A stretch of DNA of 64,000 nucleotides from Bacteroidetes bacterium HGW-Bacteroidetes-7 (GTDB taxonomy: Bacteria; Bacteroidota; Bacteroidia; Bacteroidales; UBA932), in contig PHDA01000005.1 of NCBI GenBank assembly GCA_002842465.1, positions 45,112 to 109,111 of the forward strand, in the 5' to 3' direction. Every line of letters begins with the position of its first letter. The first letter of the stretch is position 1. Shown in pieces: positions 44,397-53,967 of the stretch. The position numbers were made by a program, and so were the translations under genes. Below the pieces are notes generated by a model that saw nothing but the letters and a program-made list of their open reading frames with translations, did not search any database and was not told the DNA's origin.

Positions 44397-45668
44397 ATGA
44401 AAAACAGACACACAACAAATGCCGAGGCGATACTGCCCGAAGACATAGAGATAATGGCACCGGCGGGGAATTTTGAATCTCTGATGGCGGCCATTCAGGG
44501 CGGTGCAAATTCAATCTATTTTGGAATTGGTAATCTAAACATGCGGTCACACTCTGCAAACAATTTTTCTGAAGATTCGCTTGAGGAGATTGTACGGATT
44601 TGCCGTGATGCTGGCGTCAAGTCATATCTTACACTCAATATTGTTCTTTACGATGAGGATATTGAGCCCATGAAAAGTGCAGTTGACCGTGCCGTTAAGG
44701 CAGGAGTCTCTGCAATTATTGCCTCAGATATGGCCGCCATTCTTTATGCTCGTAATGCAGGAATGGAGGTGCACATCTCAACCCAGCTTAATGTATCAAA
44801 TATAGAGAGTGTAAAATATCACGCACAGTTTGCCGATGTTATAGTTCTTGCAAGGGAGCTTACGCTAAATCAGGTGAAATCAATTCATGAAGCAATTGTC
44901 AGAGAGAATATTAAAGGTCCATCAGGGGAGCTTGTAAAGCTGGAACTCTTTTGTCACGGAGCACTGTGCATGGCAGTTTCAGGCAAATGCTACCTTAGCC
45001 TTCATGAATACAACGCCTCTGCAAACAGAGGCTCATGCTATCAACTTTGCAGAAGAGGGTACGAGGTAACAGATTTGGAAACAGGAATGTCGCTGGAGGT
45101 TGACAATAAATATATTATGTCACCAAAAGACCTTTCAACAATAAAATTCACCCATTTAATAATTGATTCAGGCATCAGAGTCTTCAAGATTGAGGGGAGG
45201 GCGAGGGCTCCTGAATATGTCAAGACAGTAACCGCAGCATACAGAGAGGCTGCAGATGCTGTTTGTAACGGAGAGTTCACACAAGAGCTGGCCGACAATC
45301 TTGAAAACAGACTTTCATCGGTATTCAACAGGGGTTTCTGGGATGGTTATTACCAGGGAGCGCGTCTGGGAGAGTGGAGTGATGTTTACGGTAATAAGGC
45401 AACCAAGAAAAAGAGCTATGTGGGCAAGGTGACCAACTTTTTTGGTAATCTTTCGGTAGCGGAGGTTCTTGTAGAGACGGGCGAGATTTGTGTGGGAGAT
45501 GACCTTCTGATTATTGGCCCCACAACAGGCGTAGTTGAGCATACTGTAGGTGAAATTCGTGTTGCACTTGAGCCTGTTGAAAAAAGTGTAAAGGGAGAGT
45601 TTTGTTCTCTTCCTGTACCAGAAGGGGTAAAACTGAGAAGAAGCGATAAAATCTACCTTTGGAGATAA
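44397..45668 (+). CDS. U32-family protein (collagenase-like peptidase / RNA hydroxylation-type)
   Basis: 423 residues. The start EDIEIMAPAGNFESLMAAIQGGAN and the cysteine-rich block CHGALCMAVSGKCYLS then NRGSCYQLCRR are diagnostic of the U32 family. Members were named peptidases, but the E. coli relatives RlhA and TrhP are needed for rRNA or tRNA hydroxylation, probably through an iron-sulphur cluster held by such cysteines. Which role applies here is open. It lies 24 bases after the GT9 gene, in the same direction. Confidence 0.88.
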   Translation: MKNRHTTNAEAILPEDIEIMAPAGNFESLMAAIQGGANSIYFGIGNLNMRSHSANNFSEDSLEEIVRICRDAGVKSYLTLNIVLYDEDIEPMKSAVDRAVKAGVSAIIASDMAAILYARNAGMEVHISTQLNVSNIESVKYHAQFADVIVLARELTLNQVKSIHEAIVRENIKGPSGELVKLELFCHGALCMAVSGKCYLSLHEYNASANRGSCYQLCRRGYEVTDLETGMSLEVDNKYIMSPKDLSTIKFTHLIIDSGIRVFKIEGRARAPEYVKTVTAAYREAADAVCNGEFTQELADNLENRLSSVFNRGFWDGYYQGARLGEWSDVYGNKATKKKSYVGKVTNFFGNLSVAEVLVETGEICVGDDLLIIGPTTGVVEHTVGEIRVALEPVEKSVKGEFCSLPVPEGVKLRRSDKIYLWR

Positions 45669-45692
45669 CCAGAATGTTTGAAGATAATAGTA

Positions 45693-46142
45693 ATGATAGA
45701 GCAACTTCCTGAAATAGACAAGAAAATTATTGAATTCATAAAGGAGCACCATCTGGCAGCTCTTGCCACAACAGATGGAGCCGAAATCTGGAGTTGGCAT
45801 GCATTCTATGTATTGCTCGAAGAGGAGATGTCTTTTGTTATCACTTCTGAGGAGAAGACCAGGCACATTGGCATTTTCAGGCAAGGCCAGTCTGATATAG
45901 TAACCGGAGCAATCGGCCTGGAGACCGAACAGATAGGCCTTATCAGAGGAGTACAGTTTAATGCCCGAATGGAGTTGTTTGCAGAATCGTATGTAAACAG
46001 ATATCGCCTGAGTTACCTCAGGCGATTCCCATATGCTATTCTAAAGGGTGGTGATTTGTGGATTCTTAGGATCACCGAACTAAAATTTACCGATAACCGA
46101 TTGGGGTTCGGCAAAAAAATAATCTGGAAAAGGGAGTCTTAA
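45693..46142 (+). CDS. pyridoxamine 5'-phosphate oxidase-like flavin-binding protein
   Basis: 149 residues from the ATG at 45693. The N-terminus [16 protein letters not shown] and the strand pattern that follows fit the split-barrel FMN-binding family, of the short type often linked to general stress or heme/flavin binding rather than true PdxH. It lies 24 bases after the U32 gene, and its stop overlaps the convergent metK stop within TTAA. Confidence 0.75.
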   Translation: MIEQLPEIDKKIIEFIKEHHLAALATTDGAEIWSWHAFYVLLEEEMSFVITSEEKTRHIGIFRQGQSDIVTGAIGLETEQIGLIRGVQFNARMELFAESYVNRYRLSYLRRFPYAILKGGDLWILRITELKFTDNRLGFGKKIIWKRES

Positions 46143-47413
46143 AGGTTAAATGCCTTTTTGACAATCTCCACCGAATCTAACTTCTCCCAAGAGAAAAACT
46201 GAACCATCTCCTTAACCTTAGGGCCGTTTCCATTACCGTTACCTAATTCAACTTCGGCTTCAAACGGGTCTCTACCCATGTGACCGTATGCTGCAGTAAC
46301 TTCATAAATTGGCTTTTTGAGTCCAAATTTTTCAATTATGCTTGCAGGTCTTAAATCAAATATTTTGTTTACAATCTCTGCAATTTCTGCATCTTTTTTA
46401 AATTTTGCGCTGTTGTTCTTGAAGGCGGTACCGTATGTATTTACAAAAATACTTACAGGTTTTGCCACACCTATCGCATAGGCAAGTTGAACAAGAACCT
46501 CATCTGCCACTCCGGCTGCCACCAGGTTCTTTGCAATGTGTCTTGCTGCATAGGCAGCAGAACGGTCAACCTTGCTTGGGTCTTTACCCGAAAAAGCTCC
46601 TCCGCCATGGGCACCCTTTCCTCCGTATGTATCAACAATAATCTTTCTTCCGGTAAGTCCGGTATCGCCATGAGGGCCACCAATAACAAATTTGCCTGTT
46701 GGGTTTACATGAAGAATGTAATCACCTTCGAAAAGCTTTTGTGTCTTAAGTGGTAATCTGTTTATTATTCTGGGAATAAGTATGTTTTTGACGTCGCTTT
46801 TAATTCTCAACTGCATTGCTTCGTCTGCATCAAACTCGTCGTGCTGCGTTGAGATTACAATTGTATGAACCTTTTCAGGGGTGTTGTCATCACTGTATTC
46901 TATGGTGAATTGCGATTTTGCGTCCGGTCTTAAATATGGCATCAGGTTGGTCTCCTTCCTTATCTTGGCAAGTTCTAAAAGCGCAATGTGAGAAAGGGTA
47001 AGCGGTAGAGGCATGAGCTCCTCGGTATCTCTGCAGGCATATCCGAACATCATTCCCTGATCACCGGCTCCTTGCTCCTCTCTCTTTTCAGTTACAACTC
47101 CACGGTTAATATCGGGAGACTGCTCATGAATTGCCGAGAGAATTCCACAGGAGTTACCGTCAAACATATATTCTGCCTTGGTATATCCTATGTTGTTGAT
47201 TACTCTTCTTGCAACACTTTGAATGTCCACATAAGCGGTGGAGCTGACCTCTCCGCCTATAACAGCAAGGCCTGTGCTTACAAAGGTCTCGCATGCAACT
47301 TTTGATTCAGGATCCTGTCTGATGAATTCATCAAGGATAGCATCCGATATTTGATCGGCAACTTTGTCGGGATGACCTTCCGATACTGATTCAGAGGTAA
47401 AAAGATATGACAT
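46139..47413 (-). CDS. metK: S-adenosylmethionine synthetase
   Basis: 424 residues from the ATG at 47413, giving the standard start [17 protein letters not shown]. The phosphate-binding signatures [12 protein letters not shown] and [16 protein letters not shown] are present. It makes S-adenosylmethionine from methionine and ATP. I reject the longer start because residues before MSYLF are unlike the family. Expression is probably controlled by the SAM-II riboswitch at 47511-47562, which lies in its 5' leader. Confidence 0.97.
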   Translation of the reverse strand: MSYLFTSESVSEGHPDKVADQISDAILDEFIRQDPESKVACETFVSTGLAVIGGEVSSTAYVDIQSVARRVINNIGYTKAEYMFDGNSCGILSAIHEQSPDINRGVVTEKREEQGAGDQGMMFGYACRDTEELMPLPLTLSHIALLELAKIRKETNLMPYLRPDAKSQFTIEYSDDNTPEKVHTIVISTQHDEFDADEAMQLRIKSDVKNILIPRIINRLPLKTQKLFEGDYILHVNPTGKFVIGGPHGDTGLTGRKIIVDTYGGKGAHGGGAFSGKDPSKVDRSAAYAARHIAKNLVAAGVADEVLVQLAYAIGVAKPVSIFVNTYGTAFKNNSAKFKKDAEIAEIVNKIFDLRPASIIEKFGLKKPIYEVTAAYGHMGRDPFEAEVELGNGNGNGPKVKEMVQFFSWEKLDSVEIVKKAFNL

Positions 47414-47490
47414 AATCGTAAAATTTAGTAAACAATAAAACATTCACAAACTGTGAAGGTTCAGCCGATGCAGCAAAAATGCGAAAACTT

Positions 47491-47505
47491 TAGGAGAGTA
47501 TCCTA
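47491..47505 (-). promoter_or_regulatory. leader hairpin between riboswitch and metK
   Basis: TAGGA (47491-47495) pairs with TCCTA (47501-47505), 5 bp with a 5-base loop, just after the aptamer. A second small hairpin (TTCACA/TGTGAA, 47443-47457) follows nearer to metK and is trailed by a U-rich stretch. They are candidates for the expression platform. Confidence 0.4.
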
Positions 47506-47510
47506 ATAAG

Positions 47511-47562
47511 ATCGTTTTAGCATTTTTTAATGTGGTTGCAAGCAGTCAAATCTCTCCACAGA
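47511..47562 (-). ncRNA. SAM-II riboswitch upstream of metK
   Basis: On the minus strand the leader contains, in order, the conserved SAM-II blocks GATTTGA, GCTTGCAACCAC, TTAAA and GCTAAA. The P1 stem TGTGG (47560-47556) with CCACA (47535-47531) is intact. Spacing fits the compact pseudoknot described for RF00521, known from Alphaproteobacteria and Bacteroidota. It should bind S-adenosylmethionine and lower metK expression when product is abundant. The aptamer ends 97 bases before the ATG, longer than the direct RBS-masking layout usually described. Confidence 0.85.
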
Positions 47563-47573
47563 ACTTTCGGTTG

Positions 47574-47605
47574 CAAAATTATTATAAAAAAACTTATTAA
47601 CCAAA
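47574..47605 (-). promoter_or_regulatory. metK promoter
   Basis: On the minus strand: TTTG (47605-47602), 20-base spacer, TAATTTTG (47581-47574), an exact match to the Bacteroidota consensus. The predicted start, about 47567, is a few bases ahead of the riboswitch P1 stem. Confidence 0.85.
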
Positions 47606-47770
47606 TATTGACAATCAATTGTGGGTAATTATATAAAGTGCAGTAAATGAAGTGTGTGACAAAAGCGAACAAGATTTAAGTTTTTGTTAAAAATTTGATA
47701 ATAATTATATGGAATAGGATGGAATTTCTTATTTTTGCCTCAGAATACTTAACAAATTATTTAAATACTT
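47606..47770 (+). promoter_or_regulatory. upstream region of TonB receptor with -7 box
   Basis: AT-rich divergent region between metK and the TonB receptor. TATTTTTG at 47730-47737 matches TAnnTTTG and would start transcription near 47744. No good -33 TTTG at the right distance is seen, so an activator may be needed. Confidence 0.5.
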
Positions 47771-50700
47771 ATGAAACAATCAATTAAGCAGTTTGCCCTA
47801 ATAGTTATAAGCTTGCTTGTAACGTCAGGCCTTTTTGCTCAGGTAACAACATCATCTATGAGCGGTCGTATTACCGAACCTGATGGAGCAGCAATTGCCG
47901 GTGCTACGGTAATTGCGGTTCACGTCCCTTCAGGGTCTAAATACTACTCAGTTGCCGACAATGCCGGTAACTACCGCATTCAGAATATGCGCGTGGGTGG
48001 TCCTTATGAAGTTGAAGTTGTTTTCCTTGGCTTTGGTACGGTAAAAAGAGGTGGCATTTCGCTACGCCTTGGTGAAACCTTCGTTTATGATGCTCAGCTG
48101 AAAGAGGAGGCGTTTTCTCTCTCTGAGGTTGTAGTATCCGCAGGCCTGGTTAATCCGATACTTAACAGTAACAGGACAGGTGCATCAATGAACATAAGCT
48201 CAAGAGAGATGACCTCTCTTCCTTCAATCAGCCGCAGTTTGACTGATTTTACAAGAATGACTCCTCAGGCAAACGGGAACTCGTTTGCAGGTCGCGACGG
48301 CAGGTTCAACACAGTTACCATTGACGGAGCTGCTTTCAACAATAACTTTGGTCTTTCAAGCAGCGCAATGCCTGGTGGATCTTCTCAGCCAATCTCTCTC
48401 GATGCTATCGAGCAGGTTTCGGTTAACCTTGCACCATATGATGTACGTCTTTCTCAGTTTACAGGCGCTTCGATCAATGCTGTTACCAAGTCGGGTGACA
48501 ATAAACTTAAAGTGACTGCATACACATACCTGAGACCTAAATCTTTCACCGGTGAAAAGGTTGGCGAATCTATTGTAAACAATGCGAGAAACAACTCATC
48601 ATCAACTTACGGTATAACAGTAGGTGGTCCGATTATCAAAGATAAACTCTTCCTTTTTGCTAGTTATGAGTATGAGAAAGAGACCTCTCCAAGTAATGCA
48701 TGGGAGCCAAGCACCAACGGAGTAGCTGACCTTACAAACAGAATTTCAAGAACTACAGTTGCAGATCTGGAGAGAGCTAAAAATCACCTTCTTTCTGCGT
48801 ATAACTACGATCCGGGTGAATACCAAAACTTTAGCTCATTCCCTTCGGAGAACTATAAAATTCTTGCACGTCTGGACTGGAACATTGCCAGAAATCACAA
48901 ATTTGCATTAAGATATAACAGACTAAGAAACACAAGTACCAGTCTTACCAATGCAACATCAGGTCCTCCATCAGTTCCTAGAAGCAACAACAGCCGAGTG
49001 GGCGAATACTCAATTTCATTCTCGAACGCATTCTACGGAAACGAAAATGCAATTGACGCTTTCGCAGGTGAGTTAAACTCAACTTTCGGTAACAGATTTT
49101 CAAATAAATTCCTGGTATCTTATACTAAGACTATGGATCCAAGAAGAACAAGTAATAGTGATATCTTCCCGTTTGTTGATATTTACAAAGATGGTAACCC
49201 TTACATGTCATTTGGTTATGAGCTTTTCACATATCGCAATCAGGTTCTTAACAACACATTCTCTGTAGTAAATAACCTTTCGATTAACCTTGATAAGCAC
49301 ACACTTACAGCAGGTATTGCTTACGACAATATTTTCGTAAATAACTCTTATATTCGTGAAGGAACCAGCTACTACAGGTATGCATCACTTGATGATTTCA
49401 TCAGCAATGCAAAACCTACAGGATTTGGTGTAACATACGGTTATAACGGAGCAGATCCTAAGGGTGTTGAGATGAGCTTTGGTCTTGGTAGTCTCTATGT
49501 TCAGGATGAGTGGATTATGAATAAAAAATTCAAACTCACCTACGGTGTTCGCGCTGAATATCCAATGTACCACAATTCACTTTTGGACAACCCGGCAATC
49601 TCTGCTCTTAAGTTCAAAGATGGTTACAAATTTGATGTAAGTACGTGGCCTAACACCAAACTTCAGATTAATCCAAGGGTTGGTTTCAACTGGGATGTTA
49701 AGGGCGACAGAAGCCTTCAGGTTCGCGGAGGTACAGGTCTCTTTACAGGTGTTCTTCCATTCGTATGGTTTACCAACCAGCCTACTTCGTCAGGTACAGT
49801 TCAGAGTCCTGAGATTGGTATAACAGGTGCAAACCTTCCTGCAGACTTCAGATTCAATCCTGACTTTAGAGCTCAGGTAGCTAAATATCCAGGTCTTTTC
49901 CCTCAGGCTGTTAGTACAACGCTTGCATCCGGAGCAGCTCTTGCTCAGGTTGCCAAAGACTTCAAAATGCCAAGAATCTGGAGATCTAACCTCGCAGCTG
50001 ATATTGAGCTTCCTGGTAACATGATTCTTACACTTGAAGCTTTGTTCTCTAAAGATGTGAATGCAGTTGTACAGAAAAACATGAACCTTCCTGGTCAGAA
50101 CAAAGTTTTCTTTGGTCCTGATAACAGACCTTACTGGTCGGGTAACAGAATAAACAGCGGTGTATCATCTGCTATGCTCCTTACAAACTCAAGCCAGGGA
50201 TATCAGTCATTGTTAACAGCACAACTTACCAAGAACTTCTCTAATGGTCTTTCAGGTATGCTTGCGTACACTTATAATGTTTCTAAAGACGTTTCTTCAA
50301 ACCCTGGTTCATCTGCTGCTTCTGCATGGACTAGTAACCTTGATGTTTTTGACTTGAATAATCCACAGCTTAGCCACTCAAACTTTGCAGTTCCTCACAG
50401 AGTTGTAGGTACAATTTCTTACAGAGTTGAGTACATTAAGCACCTTGCTACAACATTCTCCATTTATTACAATGGCGCAGCAATGGGTCGCTCATCTTAT
50501 GCGTACTCTAACGATATGAACGGGGACAACTCAGCTTCTGACCTGATTTATGTACCAAACAATGCTAACGAACTTACATTTGTTGATGTTGCAGGTAAGA
50601 TGACAGCTGCAGAGCAGTCAGCAAAATTCTGGCAGTATGTTGAGGGTGATAGTTACCTAAGCACAAGAAAAGGCCAGTATGCCGAAAGATTTGCTCGCGT

Positions 50701-51037
50701 TAACCCTTGGAGAAACCGTTGGGATGCCAAAATCCTTCAGGATGTATTCACAAACTTTGGTAGCGATCGCAGATACACACTTCAGTTCAGCCTTGACATT
50801 GTTAACGCAGGCAATCTGCTTAACAAAGATTGGGGTCACTTTACAAGAAGCGGTCTTGCTAACCAGTATGACGTGATTATGCCTCTTACATATAAGGGAG
50901 TTAACTCGGCAGGTGTTCCTACATTCACATTGAATGCAACAGACATCGCACATTTTGACACAAAGAACCAGCAGGTAAAATCTGTTACAACCGGCAGTAC
51001 CTGGGGTATGTTGTTCGGAGTTAGATTTATCTTCTAG
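47771..51037 (+). CDS. TonB-dependent receptor with carboxypeptidase-like regulatory domain (Oar-like)
   Basis: 1088 residues. A signal peptide (cleavage near FAQ, residue 24) is followed by a CarboxypepD_reg-like beta domain (about 28-110: SGRITEPDGAAIAGATV), a plug domain with MSSREMTSLPSISRSLTDF and a long 22-strand barrel ending in GVRFIF with a terminal aromatic. It resembles Oar-type receptors rather than SusC because no SusD partner follows and the plug lacks the usual SusC start. It imports a large ligand through the outer membrane using TonB energy; the ligand is unknown. Monocistronic, with its own terminator. Confidence 0.9.
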   Translation: MKQSIKQFALIVISLLVTSGLFAQVTTSSMSGRITEPDGAAIAGATVIAVHVPSGSKYYSVADNAGNYRIQNMRVGGPYEVEVVFLGFGTVKRGGISLRLGETFVYDAQLKEEAFSLSEVVVSAGLVNPILNSNRTGASMNISSREMTSLPSISRSLTDFTRMTPQANGNSFAGRDGRFNTVTIDGAAFNNNFGLSSSAMPGGSSQPISLDAIEQVSVNLAPYDVRLSQFTGASINAVTKSGDNKLKVTAYTYLRPKSFTGEKVGESIVNNARNNSSSTYGITVGGPIIKDKLFLFASYEYEKETSPSNAWEPSTNGVADLTNRISRTTVADLERAKNHLLSAYNYDPGEYQNFSSFPSENYKILARLDWNIARNHKFALRYNRLRNTSTSLTNATSGPPSVPRSNNSRVGEYSISFSNAFYGNENAIDAFAGELNSTFGNRFSNKFLVSYTKTMDPRRTSNSDIFPFVDIYKDGNPYMSFGYELFTYRNQVLNNTFSVVNNLSINLDKHTLTAGIAYDNIFVNNSYIREGTSYYRYASLDDFISNAKPTGFGVTYGYNGADPKGVEMSFGLGSLYVQDEWIMNKKFKLTYGVRAEYPMYHNSLLDNPAISALKFKDGYKFDVSTWPNTKLQINPRVGFNWDVKGDRSLQVRGGTGLFTGVLPFVWFTNQPTSSGTVQSPEIGITGANLPADFRFNPDFRAQVAKYPGLFPQAVSTTLASGAALAQVAKDFKMPRIWRSNLAADIELPGNMILTLEALFSKDVNAVVQKNMNLPGQNKVFFGPDNRPYWSGNRINSGVSSAMLLTNSSQGYQSLLTAQLTKNFSNGLSGMLAYTYNVSKDVSSNPGSSAASAWTSNLDVFDLNNPQLSHSNFAVPHRVVGTISYRVEYIKHLATTFSIYYNGAAMGRSSYAYSNDMNGDNSASDLIYVPNNANELTFVDVAGKMTAAEQSAKFWQYVEGDSYLSTRKGQYAERFARVNPWRNRWDAKILQDVFTNFGSDRRYTLQFSLDIVNAGNLLNKDWGHFTRSGLANQYDVIMPLTYKGVNSAGVPTFTLNATDIAHFDTKNQQVKSVTTGSTWGMLFGVRFIF

Positions 51038-51060
51038 AAAATAAAGATTTTTAAAACATT

Positions 51061-51094
51061 AAAGCTTGTCCGAAATCGGGCAAGCTTTTTTGTT
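51061..51094 (+). terminator. Rho-independent terminator of TonB receptor gene
   Basis: A 12-bp stem, AAAGCTTGTCCG with CGGGCAAGCTTT (one T-G wobble), closes a 4-base loop and leads into a T run. Confidence 0.9.
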
Positions 51095-51127
51095 TTATTT
51101 TGTTAAATTTGTTTAAAGATTGTGCGG

Positions 51128-51541
51128 ATGGAAAGTGAAAAGGGCTCTTTTTCACGATTGAAGGGAAGGAGTGAGAGGGGGAAATTGGCGGAGGATATTG
51201 CACTTGAATACCTTTTGAAAAGAGGGTTGACTCTCTTAAAGAGGAATTACAGAGCGGGTCACAGAGAGATTGATCTTATAATGAAGAGTGGTCATTTTGA
51301 CCTCAAAAACGAGATGATTCATATAGTTGAGGTTAGATCACTTTCAGAACCGCTTGTTCAGCTGCCCTATGAAACAGTTGACAGAAAAAAGCAGAGAGTT
51401 GTGATTTCTGCAGCTGCAAGATTTATTTACAGAAATAATATTCACTTTGATACCAGGTTCGATATTGTCTCTGTAGTTTTTAAAGAGGGTGGCTTAGTTG
51501 AGATCAAATATTTTCCTGATGCATTTGCTCCTGAATGGTAA
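51128..51541 (+). CDS. YraN/UPF0102 family nuclease-like protein
   Basis: 137 residues from the ATG at 51128 (a GTG two codons earlier is possible). Features of the family: G-x-LAEDIALEYLLKRG, then REIDLIM and IVEVRSL, the restriction-endonuclease-like core in which the usual final Lys is Arg here. The role is poorly known, with links to DNA processing. It lies upstream of the mannose-1-phosphate guanylyltransferase gene. Confidence 0.85.
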   Translation: MESEKGSFSRLKGRSERGKLAEDIALEYLLKRGLTLLKRNYRAGHREIDLIMKSGHFDLKNEMIHIVEVRSLSEPLVQLPYETVDRKKQRVVISAAARFIYRNNIHFDTRFDIVSVVFKEGGLVEIKYFPDAFAPEW

Positions 51542-51560
51542 TGTTTTAACAAATAAAAAT

Positions 51561-52655
51561 ATGGCTGAAAATCACTATTGTATAATTATGGCCGGTGGCC
51601 TTGGAAGCCGCTTTTGGCCTGTTAGCAGAAATTCGAAGCCAAAACAGTTCCTTGATATTCTGGGAACAGGTAAAACTTTCATAAGGCAAACCTATGAGAG
51701 GTTTGAAAAAATTATGCCTCGTGAAAACATATTGGTTGTAACCTCTGCATCATACAAGGATATGGTAACAGAGCAGATTCCTGAGCTTACTCCTGATCAA
51801 ATACTTTTGGAGCCATACAGAAGAAATACAGCACCATGCATGGCTTACGCGACATATAAGCTCCTCTCAAAAGACCCTGAAGCCACAGTTGTTGTTACAC
51901 CTTCGGACCACTTTATTCAAAAAGAGGAGATTTTTCTTGAGACAATAGAGAATGCTCTTAGCTATGCTCAAAAAAACGATGTGCTTATCACCCTCGGCGT
52001 TGAGCCTAACAGACCCGAAACCGAATACGGATATATTCAGGCAAACAAGCACAACTTCTTTAACATTAATGGTAATGTTGCATATACTGTCAAGACATTT
52101 ACCGAAAAGCCCAACGCGCAGCTTGCAGAAGTGTTTGTAAACAGTGGGGAATTTCTCTGGAACTCAGGTATTTTTATATGGAATCTTAAAACAATTCTTA
52201 AGGAGATTGAGACACATCAGCCCGAAATTGCAACCATTTTTGGTGAGGGGGCAGGAAAATACTATACTGCACAGGAGCCTCATTTCATTAATAAGGTTTA
52301 TGAGGAGTGCAAGAGCATATCTATAGACTACGGCATAATGGAGAACACAGATAAGGCGGTTGTCTATCCTGTTTCGTTTGGCTGGTCCGATCTGGGTACA
52401 TGGGAGTCATTATATTCCCAGTTCGAAGGAAATAGCGGCGATAACCTTGTTCAGGCAAAAGAGACTTTGTTGAGGGGAGTAAGCAATTCGATAATTGTAT
52501 CTGAGGGCGAAAAAAAACTTATAGTAGCTGCGGGTTTGGATAATTTCATGATAATTAACACTAATGATATAATATTGATATGTCCAAGGGACGAATCTGT
52601 CTATAAATCAATTATGACTGACCTTCCTTTGATAGATCTTAGCAAGTACCAATAA
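51561..52655 (+). CDS. manC: mannose-1-phosphate guanylyltransferase
   Basis: 364 residues from the ATG at 51561. The pyrophosphorylase signature AGGLGSRFWPVSR-x-PKQFLD, then TPSDHFI, GVEPNRPETEYGYI and FTEKP are typical. It makes GDP-mannose for surface glycans and GDP-fucose. The mannose-6-phosphate isomerase domain of the two-domain form is absent. It lies 19 bases after yraN and 10 bases before arginine deiminase. Confidence 0.92.
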   Translation: MAENHYCIIMAGGLGSRFWPVSRNSKPKQFLDILGTGKTFIRQTYERFEKIMPRENILVVTSASYKDMVTEQIPELTPDQILLEPYRRNTAPCMAYATYKLLSKDPEATVVVTPSDHFIQKEEIFLETIENALSYAQKNDVLITLGVEPNRPETEYGYIQANKHNFFNINGNVAYTVKTFTEKPNAQLAEVFVNSGEFLWNSGIFIWNLKTILKEIETHQPEIATIFGEGAGKYYTAQEPHFINKVYEECKSISIDYGIMENTDKAVVYPVSFGWSDLGTWESLYSQFEGNSGDNLVQAKETLLRGVSNSIIVSEGEKKLIVAAGLDNFMIINTNDIILICPRDESVYKSIMTDLPLIDLSKYQ

Positions 52656-52665
52656 ATAAAAGTAT

Positions 52666-53943
52666 ATGAAGGAAAAGCTTCTTAATATTGAGGTAAATTC
52701 AGAGATAGGTAAGCTGGAGGCTGTAATGCTACACACCCCGGGTGCCGAGGTAGAGAATATGACTCCCCGCAACGCGCAGAGAGCTCTTTACAGCGACATA
52801 TTAAACCTATCCATTGCGCAGAAAGAGTATGAGCAGGTATCCGGAGTACTCAACAAGTTTACCAAGACTTACCAAATTGCTGATCTTCTTTGCGAACTTT
52901 TAGACAAGCATGAGGAGAGGGAGGCACTTATCGGAAAAATTTGTGTGAGTGAAGAGGTTACTGAGTATTTTGAATACCTCATGGATATGTCTTCAAAAGC
53001 ACTGACAAAGGTGCTTATTGAGGGGTTGCCGGCAAGGATTAACTCTTTAACAGCATACCTTAAAGATGACTACTACGCACTTCAGCCTCTTTATAACTTC
53101 TACTTTACAAGAGATGCATCTGTATCAATAGGAAACAAGGTGCTGGTTTGCAAGATGGCCAGTAAGGTGCGGATGAGGGAGTCGTTTATTTGCGAGGCCA
53201 TTTTCAGGAGCAAACGAGTTTTCGATTGTGATGTGTTGAATGCTCACGATTTTCAACCCGGTAATAACGAGGTTTATATGGAGGGTGGGGATATTCTGGT
53301 TGCCAGAGAAGATATTTTGCTCGTGGGTAGCGGAACCAGGACAAGCAGTCAGGGGATAGATATGCTCATAAATCGTCTTTGCAAATCGGGGTGCACCGAA
53401 AAGAAGCACATAATTGTACAGCAACTTCCGGATTCTCCAGAGTCGTTTATACATCTTGACATGGTGTTTACCCTTCTTGATACCGACAAGGCTATGGTAT
53501 TTGAACCATTGATTCTGGGTGAAAATCAGTTCCAGACGGTTCATATGATTATCGAAAACGGTAAAGTTTCAAAAATCAAGTCAGTTAACAATATTCCTTC
53601 TATACTTAAAAAGCTGGGAATGGAGGTTGACACTGTTATTTGCGGAGGAAGTGCCGACGAATGGAATCAGGAGAGGGAGCAATGGCACAGCGGTGCCAAT
53701 CTTTTTGCTCTTGCACCGGGTAAAGTGATGGCTTATGCAAGAAATGTACATACCCTGAATGAGCTGGATAAGATTGGCTTTGAAATAATACCTGCATGGG
53801 ATGTTATTTCGGGTAAAAAGGAGATTCAAAAGATAAAGAACTGTGTTGTAACCATTGAGGGTTCGGAGCTGCCAAGAGGGGGAGGAGGCGCAAGGTGTAT
53901 GACAATGCCGTTAAGAAGGTCTCCGGTAAAATGGCCAGAATAA
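52666..53943 (+). CDS. arcA: arginine deiminase
   Basis: 425 residues. Start VNSEIGKLEAVMLHTPGAE, then FTRDASVSIG, MEGGDILV, the catalytic His/Asp block FIHLDMVF and nucleophile Cys411 in GGGGARCMTMP identify the family. It converts arginine to citrulline and ammonia. No ornithine carbamoyltransferase or carbamate kinase is adjacent, unlike the classical pathway; the citrulline hydrolase-like gene 19 kb away offers another route to ornithine. Confidence 0.95.
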   Translation: MKEKLLNIEVNSEIGKLEAVMLHTPGAEVENMTPRNAQRALYSDILNLSIAQKEYEQVSGVLNKFTKTYQIADLLCELLDKHEEREALIGKICVSEEVTEYFEYLMDMSSKALTKVLIEGLPARINSLTAYLKDDYYALQPLYNFYFTRDASVSIGNKVLVCKMASKVRMRESFICEAIFRSKRVFDCDVLNAHDFQPGNNEVYMEGGDILVAREDILLVGSGTRTSSQGIDMLINRLCKSGCTEKKHIIVQQLPDSPESFIHLDMVFTLLDTDKAMVFEPLILGENQFQTVHMIIENGKVSKIKSVNNIPSILKKLGMEVDTVICGGSADEWNQEREQWHSGANLFALAPGKVMAYARNVHTLNELDKIGFEIIPAWDVISGKKEIQKIKNCVVTIEGSELPRGGGGARCMTMPLRRSPVKWPE

Positions 53944-53967
53944 TTATAAAAACCTAACAATTCAGAT

